In this document: piece by piece, positions 1-6,098 of the stretch
Layout: every line of letters starts with the position of its first letter
Numbering within the stretch: the stretch's first letter is position 1
From: Desulfobulbaceae bacterium
Lineage (GTDB): Bacteria; Desulfobacterota; Desulfobulbia; Desulfobulbales; DAOVSZ01
Length of the DNA stretch: 8,213 nt
Assembly: GCA_030627725.1 (NCBI GenBank)
Contig: DAOVSZ010000106.1
Span: 1-8,213 of the forward strand
Reading direction: 5' to 3'
Position numbers and translations under genes: made by a program
Notes under the pieces: model-generated
What the model saw: only the letters and a program-made list of their open reading frames with translations
What the model was told of the DNA's origin: nothing
Databases searched by the model: none

Positions 1-568
1 ACGGCTCAACCTGAAACCGGCGGAGTATTTCGTGATCAGTTCGCACCGTGAGGAAAACATTGACAGTGACAACAATTTCCGCAGCCTGCTGGCCTTGCTG
101 CAGTCTCTTTCCGACAGCCTTGCTAAAGAAATTATTGTCTCCACCCATCCGCGGACCAGGAAAAGACTGGAGGAGGAAGGGGTCGAGTCTTTGGGCCGGT
201 GCAGATTCCTGAAACCGCTGGGGTTCTCCGATTATGTGAAACTGCAGAAAAGCGCCTTTTGCGTCATATCAGACAGCGGTACGATCACTGAGGAGTCTTC
301 CATCCTTGATTTTCCCGCCGTCACCATCCGCCAGGCCCATGAACGGCCCGAGGGCATGGACGAGGGCGCCCTGATCATGTGCGGCCTGCAGCCCGAGCGG
401 GTGCTGGCTGCTGTCAAAACGGTCACGGCCCAGCATTCGCAAGACCGAAGAGTGTTCAAGATACCTCCGGATTACCAGGCTGATAATGTTTCGAAAAAGG
501 TTGTCCGCATTATTATGAGTTATACCGACTATATTAACCGGACCGTCTGGTTTAATGTGGAGCATTGA
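1..568 (+). CDS. wbjD (wecB family): UDP-N-acetylglucosamine 2-epimerase family, WbjD/FnlC-like, C-terminal half (5' end outside window)
   Basis: The reading frame is open from the left edge (first whole codon at 2) and gives 188 residues, about half of a roughly 375-residue family member. Visible motifs are SSHREEN near the start (the family's conserved active-site histidine region), VSTHPRTRKRL, LKPLGFSDY, SDSGTITEESS and the AHERPEGM segment. This wording matches the WbjD/FnlC/Cap5G branch more closely than classical WecB, which has TDSGGIQEEA and TTERPE. From family knowledge, that branch makes UDP-N-acetyl-L-fucosamine by C2 epimerisation of the UDP-L-talose-type intermediate, a cytosolic precursor step for O-antigen or capsule. 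The substrate is inferred from motif resemblance. Finding the usual partner genes (FnlA/FnlB or WbjB/WbjC types) upstream of the window would confirm it. The stop lies 2 bp before the next gene, so the two are probably cotranscribed. Confidence 0.9.
   Translation, partial: RLNLKPAEYFVISSHREENIDSDNNFRSLLALLQSLSDSLAKEIIVSTHPRTRKRLEEEGVESLGRCRFLKPLGFSDYVKLQKSAFCVISDSGTITEESSILDFPAVTIRQAHERPEGMDEGALIMCGLQPERVLAAVKTVTAQHSQDRRVFKIPPDYQADNVSKKVVRIIMSYTDYINRTVWFNVEH
559..562 (+). promoter_or_regulatory. Ribosome binding site GGAG for the FmdE-family gene
   Basis: GGAG lies inside the last codons of the epimerase gene, 8 nt before the ATG at 571. It favours that ATG over the in-frame TTG at 565, which would overlap the epimerase stop codon and leave only 2 nt of spacing. 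Confidence 0.65.
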
Positions 569-570
569 TA

Positions 571-1161
571 ATGACATTTAAAGACGCTGTTCAATTTCAT
601 GGCCACAGCTGTCCCGGCCTGGCAATGGGGTTCCGTGTTGCGGAAACAGCGCTTGAGGCACTTGATTTTGACCGATCAACAGACGAGGAGCTTGTCGCCA
701 TCGTGGAAAACAACTCATGCGCGGTCGATGCCATCCAGGTTGTTTGCGGTTGCACCTTCGGCAAAGGCAATCTCCAGTTCAGGGATTACGGGAAACAGGT
801 GTACACCTTTATCAAAAGACCCTCAGGCGAGGCTGTACGGATTGCGGTCAAGTGGAAACCGCGACCTGAAAACGAACAGGAAAAGACGATGTGGCAGAGA
901 TATGCCAGGGGAGAACGGACCGAAGATGTCCTCCGGGTCGTGCATGCCCGAAAGGCGAAAAAGACAAAAGATATCCTTGTAGCCGGAGCCGAGGAACTTT
1001 TCGACTGCAGGCGCTTCACCGCAGATCAGCCTGAAACGGCCAGAATATATCCATCTCTGAGGTGTAACCAGTGTGGTGAAAAAGTCATGGAGCCGAAGGC
1101 AAGAACAAAAAATAACGAGGTATTCTGTATTCCGTGCTATGAGGCTCATCTCAATCCTTGA
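571..1161 (+). CDS. FmdE-family protein with C-terminal C4 zinc site
   Basis: This 196-residue protein begins with the FmdE hallmark FHGHSCPG (residues 9-16; H10, H12, C14), followed by a cysteine cluster SCAVDAIQVVCGC (C50, C59, C61) and TFGKGNL. FmdE is named after subunit E of formylmethanofuran dehydrogenase, but stand-alone homologues are common in sulfate reducers, where their function is not settled. A metal- or molybdenum-enzyme-related role is often suspected. The C-terminus carries CNQC (C165, C168) and CIPC (C186, C189), a C-X2-C/C-X2-C zinc-ribbon arrangement often found behind FmdE domains. The middle (about 95-135) is lysine/arginine-rich. There is no signal peptide or membrane helix, so it should be cytosolic. 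ATG 571 is chosen for its GGAG site. The gene follows the epimerase by 2 bp, although no functional link is evident, and its last 11 bp overlap the end of the opposing gene. The family assignment is firm; the reaction is unknown. Confidence 0.88.
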   Translation: MTFKDAVQFHGHSCPGLAMGFRVAETALEALDFDRSTDEELVAIVENNSCAVDAIQVVCGCTFGKGNLQFRDYGKQVYTFIKRPSGEAVRIAVKWKPRPENEQEKTMWQRYARGERTEDVLRVVHARKAKKTKDILVAGAEELFDCRRFTADQPETARIYPSLRCNQCGEKVMEPKARTKNNEVFCIPCYEAHLNP

Positions 1162-3253
1162 GCGACCAGACCGTAAGCGACAACGCCACCAGCGGGGCAA
1201 TCAGCAGGGTAATGATGAACATGGCCTGCTTCTGAAACCAAGGGTCGGAAATAAATTTGAACAGTCCCGCGCCTGATGAGTCCGGCAAAGCCATTGAAAT
1301 AAGAAAAATAAGACCAATCCCGACGCCGGCCAGAACGAGTTCTGAGTATATCAAATACTTGCCGAACCTTTTGACCGCTTCCATGGCCGTTTTTATCCAA
1401 AGCATCCGGCCCAGAGTCTGTTTGAGGCCTTCAAGGTTCTTCTCCAGCTTTTCTTCGAGCACCACCGCATCCCTATATTCCTTGCCGCTCGATTCCTTGA
1501 TAAGCTTCCTCATCAGGTTCACAATTTTCGGCACTTCAGCCAGGGTTGTCTGAAACTTCTTAAAAAAAGGCTTATAAGAATAGGCGTTCCAGAATTTCTG
1601 ATATTTTTCATAGAGAATCCGATGCGCGTCAATTTTCTCTTTCAAGACATCAAGGCTTTCCTCTCGGAGTTGTCTGGCGGCATGGATCAATGCCTTCGCT
1701 TTAGCTGCCACGTTTAAGAGGTCATAATAACTTTTACGCTGAAACTGCTTCTCCAGATTCGCTAAGGTTGTAACATTAAGCTGCATCTTTTCGTGGTCTT
1801 CATCAAACCAGTGAAGCAGTTCATCGCATTCAATTTTCGCCCTTGCCATGTTTTCCTTTGCCTTCTGAGTAACCGTATGGACCTTTGCTGAAAGCATTTC
1901 TTCGACAAATCCATGGACCGGCAACAGCCGGGGATCCATCATGGCGGCCATGAAAAAGCTTTTCTGCTCAAGCACCAGCATCTGCAGCTGTTTAAACATG
2001 CTTTCGTTGAAATCAGTCGCCGCTTCAAGCTGGATCTGGTAATACAGCACCTCCGAACAGTCCAGCTTGTTCTTCAGTGTAAAGGTAACCGTCTCCTTTG
2101 CCTTCCAATAATCACCTATCAGATTATAATATCTTGTCAGCAGCAAACCGTTATAGATCCGTTCTTTTTCCAAAGACGCCAGGCTCTGTGCACGGTCCAG
2201 AAAACCTCCCATATCATGCACTCGTCCCTTCTCCAAGGCCACAAATGCCTGGCCTATTGCGGCATAAAACGGTTTTCCCTCCCGGTTGAGCCGCTCGGCG
2301 GAAAAGGCCTCCTCAGCTTGAGCATATTTCCCGACTCGAAGATAATCCAGACCAAACTGCATATGGCGGTTGTTTATCTTGAGAGATTCACTCTTTTCCG
2401 CAGCTCCCCACTTCGCAAAAGAGGAAAAAGTCATATTCCAGAGAAAACGCGGCTGAAACACCTTGAAGATATCGAAATAGGCAACATAGACAAGAAGCGC
2501 CACATTTTTTCGAATCTTCGCCGGGTCAACTCCGGCGGCAAGGAGATTCACCACACTCTTCTGATTTGCAAAGACCTTCTTGAATGACTCAACAAGGAGA
2601 GGAAAAGGTACGTAGCCGACATCTGCCAACCCGCGCATATCCATTGTCAGAAATTTGCTGGGGCATACAGCCGGGGCATGGCTGTTCATTCCGCAGTAGA
2701 AACATTCTTCCGTCTTGCCCCGTAAGGGCAAATCACGACACGGGAAGAGTTCTTCTGATTTGATAAGCGCCGCCGTTGAGGTAAAAACAAGGCGAAAGAC
2801 CCCCTCGCCTTCATTTTCAAAAGAATGCTCCGGCAGGTCCTTTCCTGCCATAAACTGGTCCCACTGGACCTTCAGGGCGCGGGTCACATAGGGCTTTTCC
2901 TGCTGGAGAAAATTCCAGAGATTGGAAGACAATTCGCGGACAGCCGTGCCTGGATCACTTTTCGAGCTGAGATGAAAAACGATCTGCACGGGCACAGTCC
3001 CCTGCGAGTCCTTCCAGCCCTGTTCGCGCTTCACGGTTTCCAAGCTTTGAAAAACAGAGGAATATGCAGAGTAAGGATGGTTGAAGGAAAAAAGCATCAA
3101 TCCTTCGGAACTCTCGCTTTCCTCAACGCTTTTCTTCTGAAGCAGGGCCCGCAAGGAATGGACCAGATGGGTCCACTTGTTGCCCAATTGCCGCTCCCCA
3201 TGATAGGTGATAGGGCGGACTGCGACTAATATCGGCAAATCATTTGTAGCCAT
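1151..3253 (-). CDS. Uncharacterised 700-aa protein: CCHC zinc knuckle, TPR-like helices, coiled coil, two C-terminal membrane segments
   Basis: I do not recognise this as a named family. Residues 1-180 look like a mixed alpha/beta domain, with strands such as LPILVAVRPI and VPVQIVFHL. Residues 184-197 form an exact C-X2-C-X4-H-X4-C zinc knuckle (C184, C187, H192, C197). From about 220 to 440 the protein is helical with TPR-like pieces, for example residues 297-325 (QFGLDYLRVGKYAQAEEAF) and about 366-395. Residues about 460-625 are charged heptad-like helix, probably coiled coil. Hydrophobic stretches at about 634-655 and 676-696 should be two membrane helices, leaving a short polar tail, so most of the protein is probably a cytosolic domain anchored at its C-terminus. 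The start is the ATG at 3253; the ribosome site there is weak (GAGAG close to the ATG). The gene lies 108 bp downstream of the CheY-TPR gene on the same strand. A scaffold or signalling role is only a guess. Confidence 0.9.
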   Translation of the reverse strand: MATNDLPILVAVRPITYHGERQLGNKWTHLVHSLRALLQKKSVEESESSEGLMLFSFNHPYSAYSSVFQSLETVKREQGWKDSQGTVPVQIVFHLSSKSDPGTAVRELSSNLWNFLQQEKPYVTRALKVQWDQFMAGKDLPEHSFENEGEGVFRLVFTSTAALIKSEELFPCRDLPLRGKTEECFYCGMNSHAPAVCPSKFLTMDMRGLADVGYVPFPLLVESFKKVFANQKSVVNLLAAGVDPAKIRKNVALLVYVAYFDIFKVFQPRFLWNMTFSSFAKWGAAEKSESLKINNRHMQFGLDYLRVGKYAQAEEAFSAERLNREGKPFYAAIGQAFVALEKGRVHDMGGFLDRAQSLASLEKERIYNGLLLTRYYNLIGDYWKAKETVTFTLKNKLDCSEVLYYQIQLEAATDFNESMFKQLQMLVLEQKSFFMAAMMDPRLLPVHGFVEEMLSAKVHTVTQKAKENMARAKIECDELLHWFDEDHEKMQLNVTTLANLEKQFQRKSYYDLLNVAAKAKALIHAARQLREESLDVLKEKIDAHRILYEKYQKFWNAYSYKPFFKKFQTTLAEVPKIVNLMRKLIKESSGKEYRDAVVLEEKLEKNLEGLKQTLGRMLWIKTAMEAVKRFGKYLIYSELVLAGVGIGLIFLISMALPDSSGAGLFKFISDPWFQKQAMFIITLLIAPLVALSLTVWSLKD
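2663..2704 (-). other. CCHC zinc-knuckle motif within the 700-aa protein
   Basis: These 14 codons encode Cys-X2-Cys-X4-His-X4-Cys, preceded by TEE and followed by PSKFL. The spacing is identical to the retroviral nucleocapsid-type zinc knuckle, which binds zinc and often single-stranded nucleic acid. The glycine after the second cysteine is also usual for that motif. Metal binding is likely from spacing alone; nucleic-acid binding is not shown. Confidence 0.7.
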
Positions 3254-3279
3254 GGGCTCTCAATTGGATCTTTGGTCTC

Positions 3280-3310
3280 AAAAAAAGATTGTAACTACTC
3301 AGGTGTAGCT
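3280..3310 (-). terminator. Weak candidate terminator downstream of CheY-TPR gene
   Basis: On the - strand, AGCTAC and GTAGTT (3305-3310 and 3293-3298) pair over six positions, one of them a G-U, around a 6-nt loop. Six nt later comes a run of seven T (3280-3286). The stem is weak and AT-rich, and the same stretch overlaps the candidate promoter of the next gene, so the two calls compete. Confidence 0.25.
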
Positions 3311-3314
3311 GCAA
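3288..3314 (-). promoter_or_regulatory. Possible sigma-70-type promoter for the zinc-knuckle gene
   Basis: On the - strand, TACAAT (3288-3293, five of six consensus bases) is preceded by TTGCAG (3309-3314) with a short 15-bp spacer. The -35 match is poor. The site would give a leader of about 30 nt. The -10 hexamer lies partly in one copy of the local repeat. The call is weak; readthrough from the CheY-TPR gene is an alternative. Confidence 0.25.
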
Positions 3315-3351
3315 AATGAGTATAAACGCCATGCTGTAACTACTCGGCTGT
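3290..3351. repeat. Two direct copies of a 17-nt repeat, 45 bp apart
   Basis: TGTAACTACTCAGGTGT (3290-3306) and TGTAACTACTCGGCTGT (3335-3351) match at 15 of 17 positions, including an unbroken 11-nt core. They fill most of the 108-bp gap between the CheY-TPR stop and the zinc-knuckle gene start. The 45-bp spacing would put them on roughly the same helix face. They could be paired binding sites for a regulator or remnants of a dispersed intergenic repeat. Confidence 0.6.
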
Positions 3352-3359
3352 CAGGTTAC
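3336..3359. repeat. Short inverted repeat directly after the CheY-TPR stop codon
   Basis: GTAAC (3336-3340) and GTTAC (3355-3359) are 5-bp inverted arms around a 14-nt interior. The outer arm ends two bases before the stop codon of the CheY-TPR gene (3362-3364, - strand). The stem is too short and lacks a T-run, so it is not a convincing terminator alone. Confidence 0.4.
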
Positions 3360-3361
3360 TG

Positions 3362-4525
3362 CTACAGACACTTCTCAAGAATTTCCTTTGCCTCCAGATT
3401 ATCCGGATCCAGCCTGATCACCTGTGTTGCCCATTTGTCGGCACGGACAAGCATGTTTATAGAGAAATAGGCCTTTGACAACTCAAGCAGGAGTTCAACA
3501 TCGTCACCAAACTTATCCAAGGCCTTTTCAAGGATTGCCAGGGCCTCCTTGGTCTGACCGCTTCTGCTTAAGGCTATGCCAAGTTTTTTGTTCAGGTAAA
3601 TGCGCTCAGGATCGTCTCGTAACAACTCACGAAAGGCCTTGATAGAGATAGCGTACAGCCCATAGTCGTTGCACAGTTCACCAACATCCTCTTTAAGGTC
3701 CAGATTATTATCACAGAACCTGAGGACTGTCGCAAGTATCTTTTCCGCCTCTTTCAGTTTCTTCTTTTTTAATAACAGGTTGGCAAATTTCAGCGCCCGA
3801 TCGGAATGTCGCGGATTGATATCCATCGCCCTGGAAAAGGCCTCAATGGCCTTGTCGACCTTTCCCATCCGATAAAATATCTGCCCGATATAATGGTAGG
3901 AAGTCACGTCCAGCCGGTTGATCTCAATCGCCTGCTCAAAAAAGCCAAGCGCCTTTTTCAATTCCTCTTTTTTCAAATGAAGACGGCCCATCTCCCGCAT
4001 GGGCCTTGAGGTCCTTTTATTGAGGTTGACCGCCTTTACCGTCTCGGCAATAGCGCCGTCGATATCACCCTTTTCTTCCAGATCACGTGATGTTATCAAA
4101 TACATGGTGAGCGGGTCCGGGTTATTGGCGTGTTCCAGGAGACTATTAATCTTCTGTTCAAGAGATGCGGTGACAAAAGGCTTTGTGAGATAGGCATCCA
4201 CTTCATTCTCAGCGGCATCTGCGACAACTTCCTTGTTCGCCTCAGCCGTAACCATGAGAAAGGGGGTGTCCCTGTATTTTCTACTGGCACGGACATTGTT
4301 TAACAACTCTGTCCCGTTCATCTTGGGCATGTTCCAGTCGGAGATGATAAAATGTACCTTCGACTCTCCGCTTTGCAGGAGATTCCATGCATCTTTTCCG
4401 TTTGATGCCTCGAAATGTTCTTTGCCGAAATTTATCAATTTCAGCATGGCGCGGATAGAGCGCCGCATGTTGTCCATGTCGTCAACAATTAAAAAGTTCA
4501 ACTTGTCCGGAGACGGAAGTGGCAT
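3362..4525 (-). CDS. CheY-like response regulator with C-terminal TPR repeats
   Basis: This is a 387-residue cytosolic protein. Residues about 8-130 form a complete receiver domain: acidic pair D15/D16, phospho-acceptor D63 in ISDWNMPKMNG, switch threonine T93 in MVTAEA, and K115 in LTKPF. The wording around D63 and T93 is strikingly like E. coli CheY. From about 144 onward the protein is TPR-type helical repeats, clearest at 177-204, 210-239, 311-340 and 344-376 (for example YIGQIFYRMGKVDKAIEAF and LGIALSRSGQTKEALAIL). There is no DNA-binding, GGDEF or other enzymatic output domain, so phosphorylation probably changes binding of a partner protein. The start is the ATG at 4525, which has a strong Shine-Dalgarno and begins the domain directly; the open frame extends to 4756 but there overlaps kinase sequence. 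It sits 16 nt after the kinase stop, so the kinase is the likely phosphodonor. Confidence 0.93.
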   Translation of the reverse strand: MPLPSPDKLNFLIVDDMDNMRRSIRAMLKLINFGKEHFEASNGKDAWNLLQSGESKVHFIISDWNMPKMNGTELLNNVRASRKYRDTPFLMVTAEANKEVVADAAENEVDAYLTKPFVTASLEQKINSLLEHANNPDPLTMYLITSRDLEEKGDIDGAIAETVKAVNLNKRTSRPMREMGRLHLKKEELKKALGFFEQAIEINRLDVTSYHYIGQIFYRMGKVDKAIEAFSRAMDINPRHSDRALKFANLLLKKKKLKEAEKILATVLRFCDNNLDLKEDVGELCNDYGLYAISIKAFRELLRDDPERIYLNKKLGIALSRSGQTKEALAILEKALDKFGDDVELLLELSKAYFSINMLVRADKWATQVIRLDPDNLEAKEILEKCL

Positions 4526-4530
4526 AATAC

Positions 4531-4537
4531 TCTCCTT
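4531..4537 (-). promoter_or_regulatory. Strong ribosome binding site AAGGAGA for the CheY-TPR gene
   Basis: AAGGAGA on the - strand lies 5 nt before the ATG at 4525, in the 16-nt gap after the kinase stop. It decides the start against the longer open frame reaching 4756. Confidence 0.8.
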
Positions 4538-4541
4538 GTCC

Positions 4542-5822
4542 TTACTGTATTGGCAGAGAAAAATGAAAACGACTGCCCCGTCCCGGGGCGCTTTCGCTCC
4601 CGATTTTCCCCCGATGCTCCAGGATCGCCAGCTTGCAGAAGTACAGACCAAGCCCCGTTCCCACCAGGGCGTCCTGCTTGTCGGAAATCCGCGCATATTT
4701 TTCAAAAATGACTCCCTGTTCCGCCTCGGACATCCCAGGACCCTGGTCCCGGACAAAGAAAATCAGTTTTTTTCTGATGGGATGCCTGTAGCAGCCGAGA
4801 GAAATTTTCGTCTCTTCCAGCGAATAGCCCAAGGCGTTGGTAAGCAGATTCTGCAGAACTCGCAATATCAGGACCTTGTCCATCATGATACTCGGCAGCC
4901 CCTCTTCCCGTTCCAGAACAAGCTCCACATTCTTTATCTTGGCAAGCCCCTTGATGCTGACAATTGACTCCTCAAGAAGGGCCATCGGCTCAACCTCTTC
5001 CTTGATGAGTTTCATCTTGCCGTCCTCAATCTTGGCCACACTTCCCAAGTTCGAGGCCATGCGTACTGTCCGGTCGCACGCAAGCTGGGCCGCTTCCAGA
5101 AACTCCCTGCCGTCATCTGAGATGGTGTATGAAAGAATATCAAGGTTTGCAACCACCTCGGACAGAGGCCCCTTCAGGTCATGGATCAACATGCGGGACA
5201 ATTCAGCCTGCAAAGCCTCCTGACGTCGAAGTTCCTTATTGCGTTTCCTGAGCGTTGTCCGCTGATTTTTGACCTCTTCATTTAATTTTTTCTGCACAAC
5301 CAAGGCGAGGATCAGACTGCTGAAGTTAAGCAGATAAGTAATGTCTTCTTTAAGCAGGTCCCGCTCGCCGCATTTATCGGTAATATTGATGACCCCTATG
5401 ACGTTTTTTTCCTGCAGAATCGGGGCGGAGAGGAGAGATTTTGTCTTATACTGATCGCTTCTTTTTTTGACGCCGCCCTTGCGGCTGAATCGGGCGTCTT
5501 TTGAAATGTCCTTGATAAACTCAGGCGCCCCTGAACGGGCAACCCAGGCCGAAATCGAGTCTTTTTTGTCAAGCGGCTGCTCGACACCGATCAGTTCAGG
5601 CCGGCTGGCAGCGTGGACAACGAGCTTTTTTTTCTTTTCCAGGACCATTATGGAACCTTGCTCTACCCCCATATACTCCAGAATAATCGAGAGTATCCTA
5701 TCCATTCTGCTGGAATAATTCAATTTTTTTGTATTAATGACGTCTGAAATCTTCGATATGCTGTTCAGCAATCGAAGAGCGTTCTTGGGATCAGCCATTC
5801 CCTTGGCGGGTGTTTCTTTCAT
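4542..5822 (-). CDS. Cytosolic GAF-domain sensor histidine kinase
   Basis: This 426-residue protein has no membrane helix. Residues about 30-175 are a GAF domain (GSIMVLEKKKKLVVHAA; SLLSAPILQEKNVIGVINI), the likely sensor; its ligand is not predictable. Residues about 175-208 are a charged coiled-coil linker. The HisKA dimerisation/phosphotransfer helix follows with H214 in MLIHDLKGPLS. The ATPase domain has an N box (NLLTNALGYS, N325 and N329), G1 (DQGPGMS, 359-365), F box (IFEKYARI) and G2 (GTGLGLYF, 388-395), ending in GSRFHFSLP. All catalytic boxes appear intact. The ATG at 5822 has AAGGA seven nt upstream (5830-5834). It is the first gene of a probable two-gene operon with the CheY-TPR regulator. 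What it senses is unknown; a soluble GAF kinase fits a small intracellular signal or redox/energy cue, which is inference. Confidence 0.94.
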   Translation of the reverse strand: MKETPAKGMADPKNALRLLNSISKISDVINTKKLNYSSRMDRILSIILEYMGVEQGSIMVLEKKKKLVVHAASRPELIGVEQPLDKKDSISAWVARSGAPEFIKDISKDARFSRKGGVKKRSDQYKTKSLLSAPILQEKNVIGVINITDKCGERDLLKEDITYLLNFSSLILALVVQKKLNEEVKNQRTTLRKRNKELRRQEALQAELSRMLIHDLKGPLSEVVANLDILSYTISDDGREFLEAAQLACDRTVRMASNLGSVAKIEDGKMKLIKEEVEPMALLEESIVSIKGLAKIKNVELVLEREEGLPSIMMDKVLILRVLQNLLTNALGYSLEETKISLGCYRHPIRKKLIFFVRDQGPGMSEAEQGVIFEKYARISDKQDALVGTGLGLYFCKLAILEHRGKIGSESAPGRGSRFHFSLPIQ

Positions 5823-5877
5823 TGAATCATCCTTAATGAGCAGTAGTCGAAATCACAACCTCACGACCGAGACCTAA

Positions 5878-5904
5878 AGTATAATTCCTCATAGTTTACC
5901 ACAA
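5878..5904 (-). promoter_or_regulatory. Candidate sigma-70-type promoter for the kinase operon
   Basis: On the - strand TATACT (5878-5883, a good -10) is preceded by TTGTGG (5899-5904, half of the -35 consensus) with a 15-bp spacer, shorter than the ideal 17. The start codon would be about 50 nt downstream. The kinase lies behind the guaA terminator, so it needs its own promoter, and this is the best match in the gap. Confidence 0.35.
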
Positions 5905-5966
5905 AGCCGGGTCATACAAAAAACAAAAAAGAAGAGCGTGCCAAAGAAGAAAATATGTAATGGAAT

Positions 5967-6002
5967 CAAAACAAAATAACCCGACCCACATGGGCCGGGT
6001 TA
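5967..6002 (-). terminator. Intrinsic terminator of guaA
   Basis: TAACCCG (5977-5983) pairs perfectly with CGGGTTA (5996-6002). One A/C mismatch separates this from an inner CCC/GGG pairing around a 4-nt loop. Read on the - strand, the hairpin is followed at once by TTTTGTTTTG (5976-5967). It lies about 97 bp past the guaA stop and separates the guanine genes from the kinase operon. Confidence 0.8.
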
Positions 6003-6051
6003 CTGAAAAGTCAAACAAGTAAGAATGACAACTTTTAGCGACAAAACAACT

Positions 6052-6097
6052 CCTCACCTCGTAAGCGGTTACAGGTGCAAAACATGTAAGCGCTTAC
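6052..6097. repeat. Short GTAAGCG palindromic repeat element after guaA
   Basis: The element has two palindromes. The first (6055-6077) is CACCT-C-GTAA-GCGG-TTAC-AGGTG, a 9-bp stem with one bulged C and a 4-nt loop. The second is the perfect 12-bp palindrome GTAAGCGCTTAC (6086-6097). GTAAGCGGTTACAGGTGC (6061-6078) matches 17 of 18 bases at 7715-7732 in the guaB-guaA gap, and the similarity continues to the left of both. It looks like a version of that longer hairpin with most of the interior missing. It ends 1 nt from the guaA stop codon. Confidence 0.75.
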
Positions 6098-6098
6098 G

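Noticed and set aside
1913..2587. 224-codon open frame on the + strand
   Set aside because: It lies wholly opposite the 700-residue gene, has no ribosome site or recognisable domain, and reads like the antisense of a real coding frame.
4526..4756. Longer N-terminus for the CheY-TPR protein
   Set aside because: The extra 77 codons overlap kinase coding sequence in another frame and look like no domain. AAGGAGA directly before the ATG at 4525 gives the real start.
4233..4967. 244-codon open frame on the + strand
   Set aside because: It runs antisense across both the kinase and CheY-TPR genes, whose domain motifs are unmistakable.
5880..5885. TATAAT on the + strand as a promoter
   Set aside because: No matching -35 stands out and nothing downstream is encoded on the + strand; the - strand reading TATACT upstream of the kinase makes more sense.
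5915..5946. Sigma-54 promoter for the kinase (TGGCACG on the - strand)
   Set aside because: The -24-like part is good, but the -12 position reads TCTTT and lacks the required GC.
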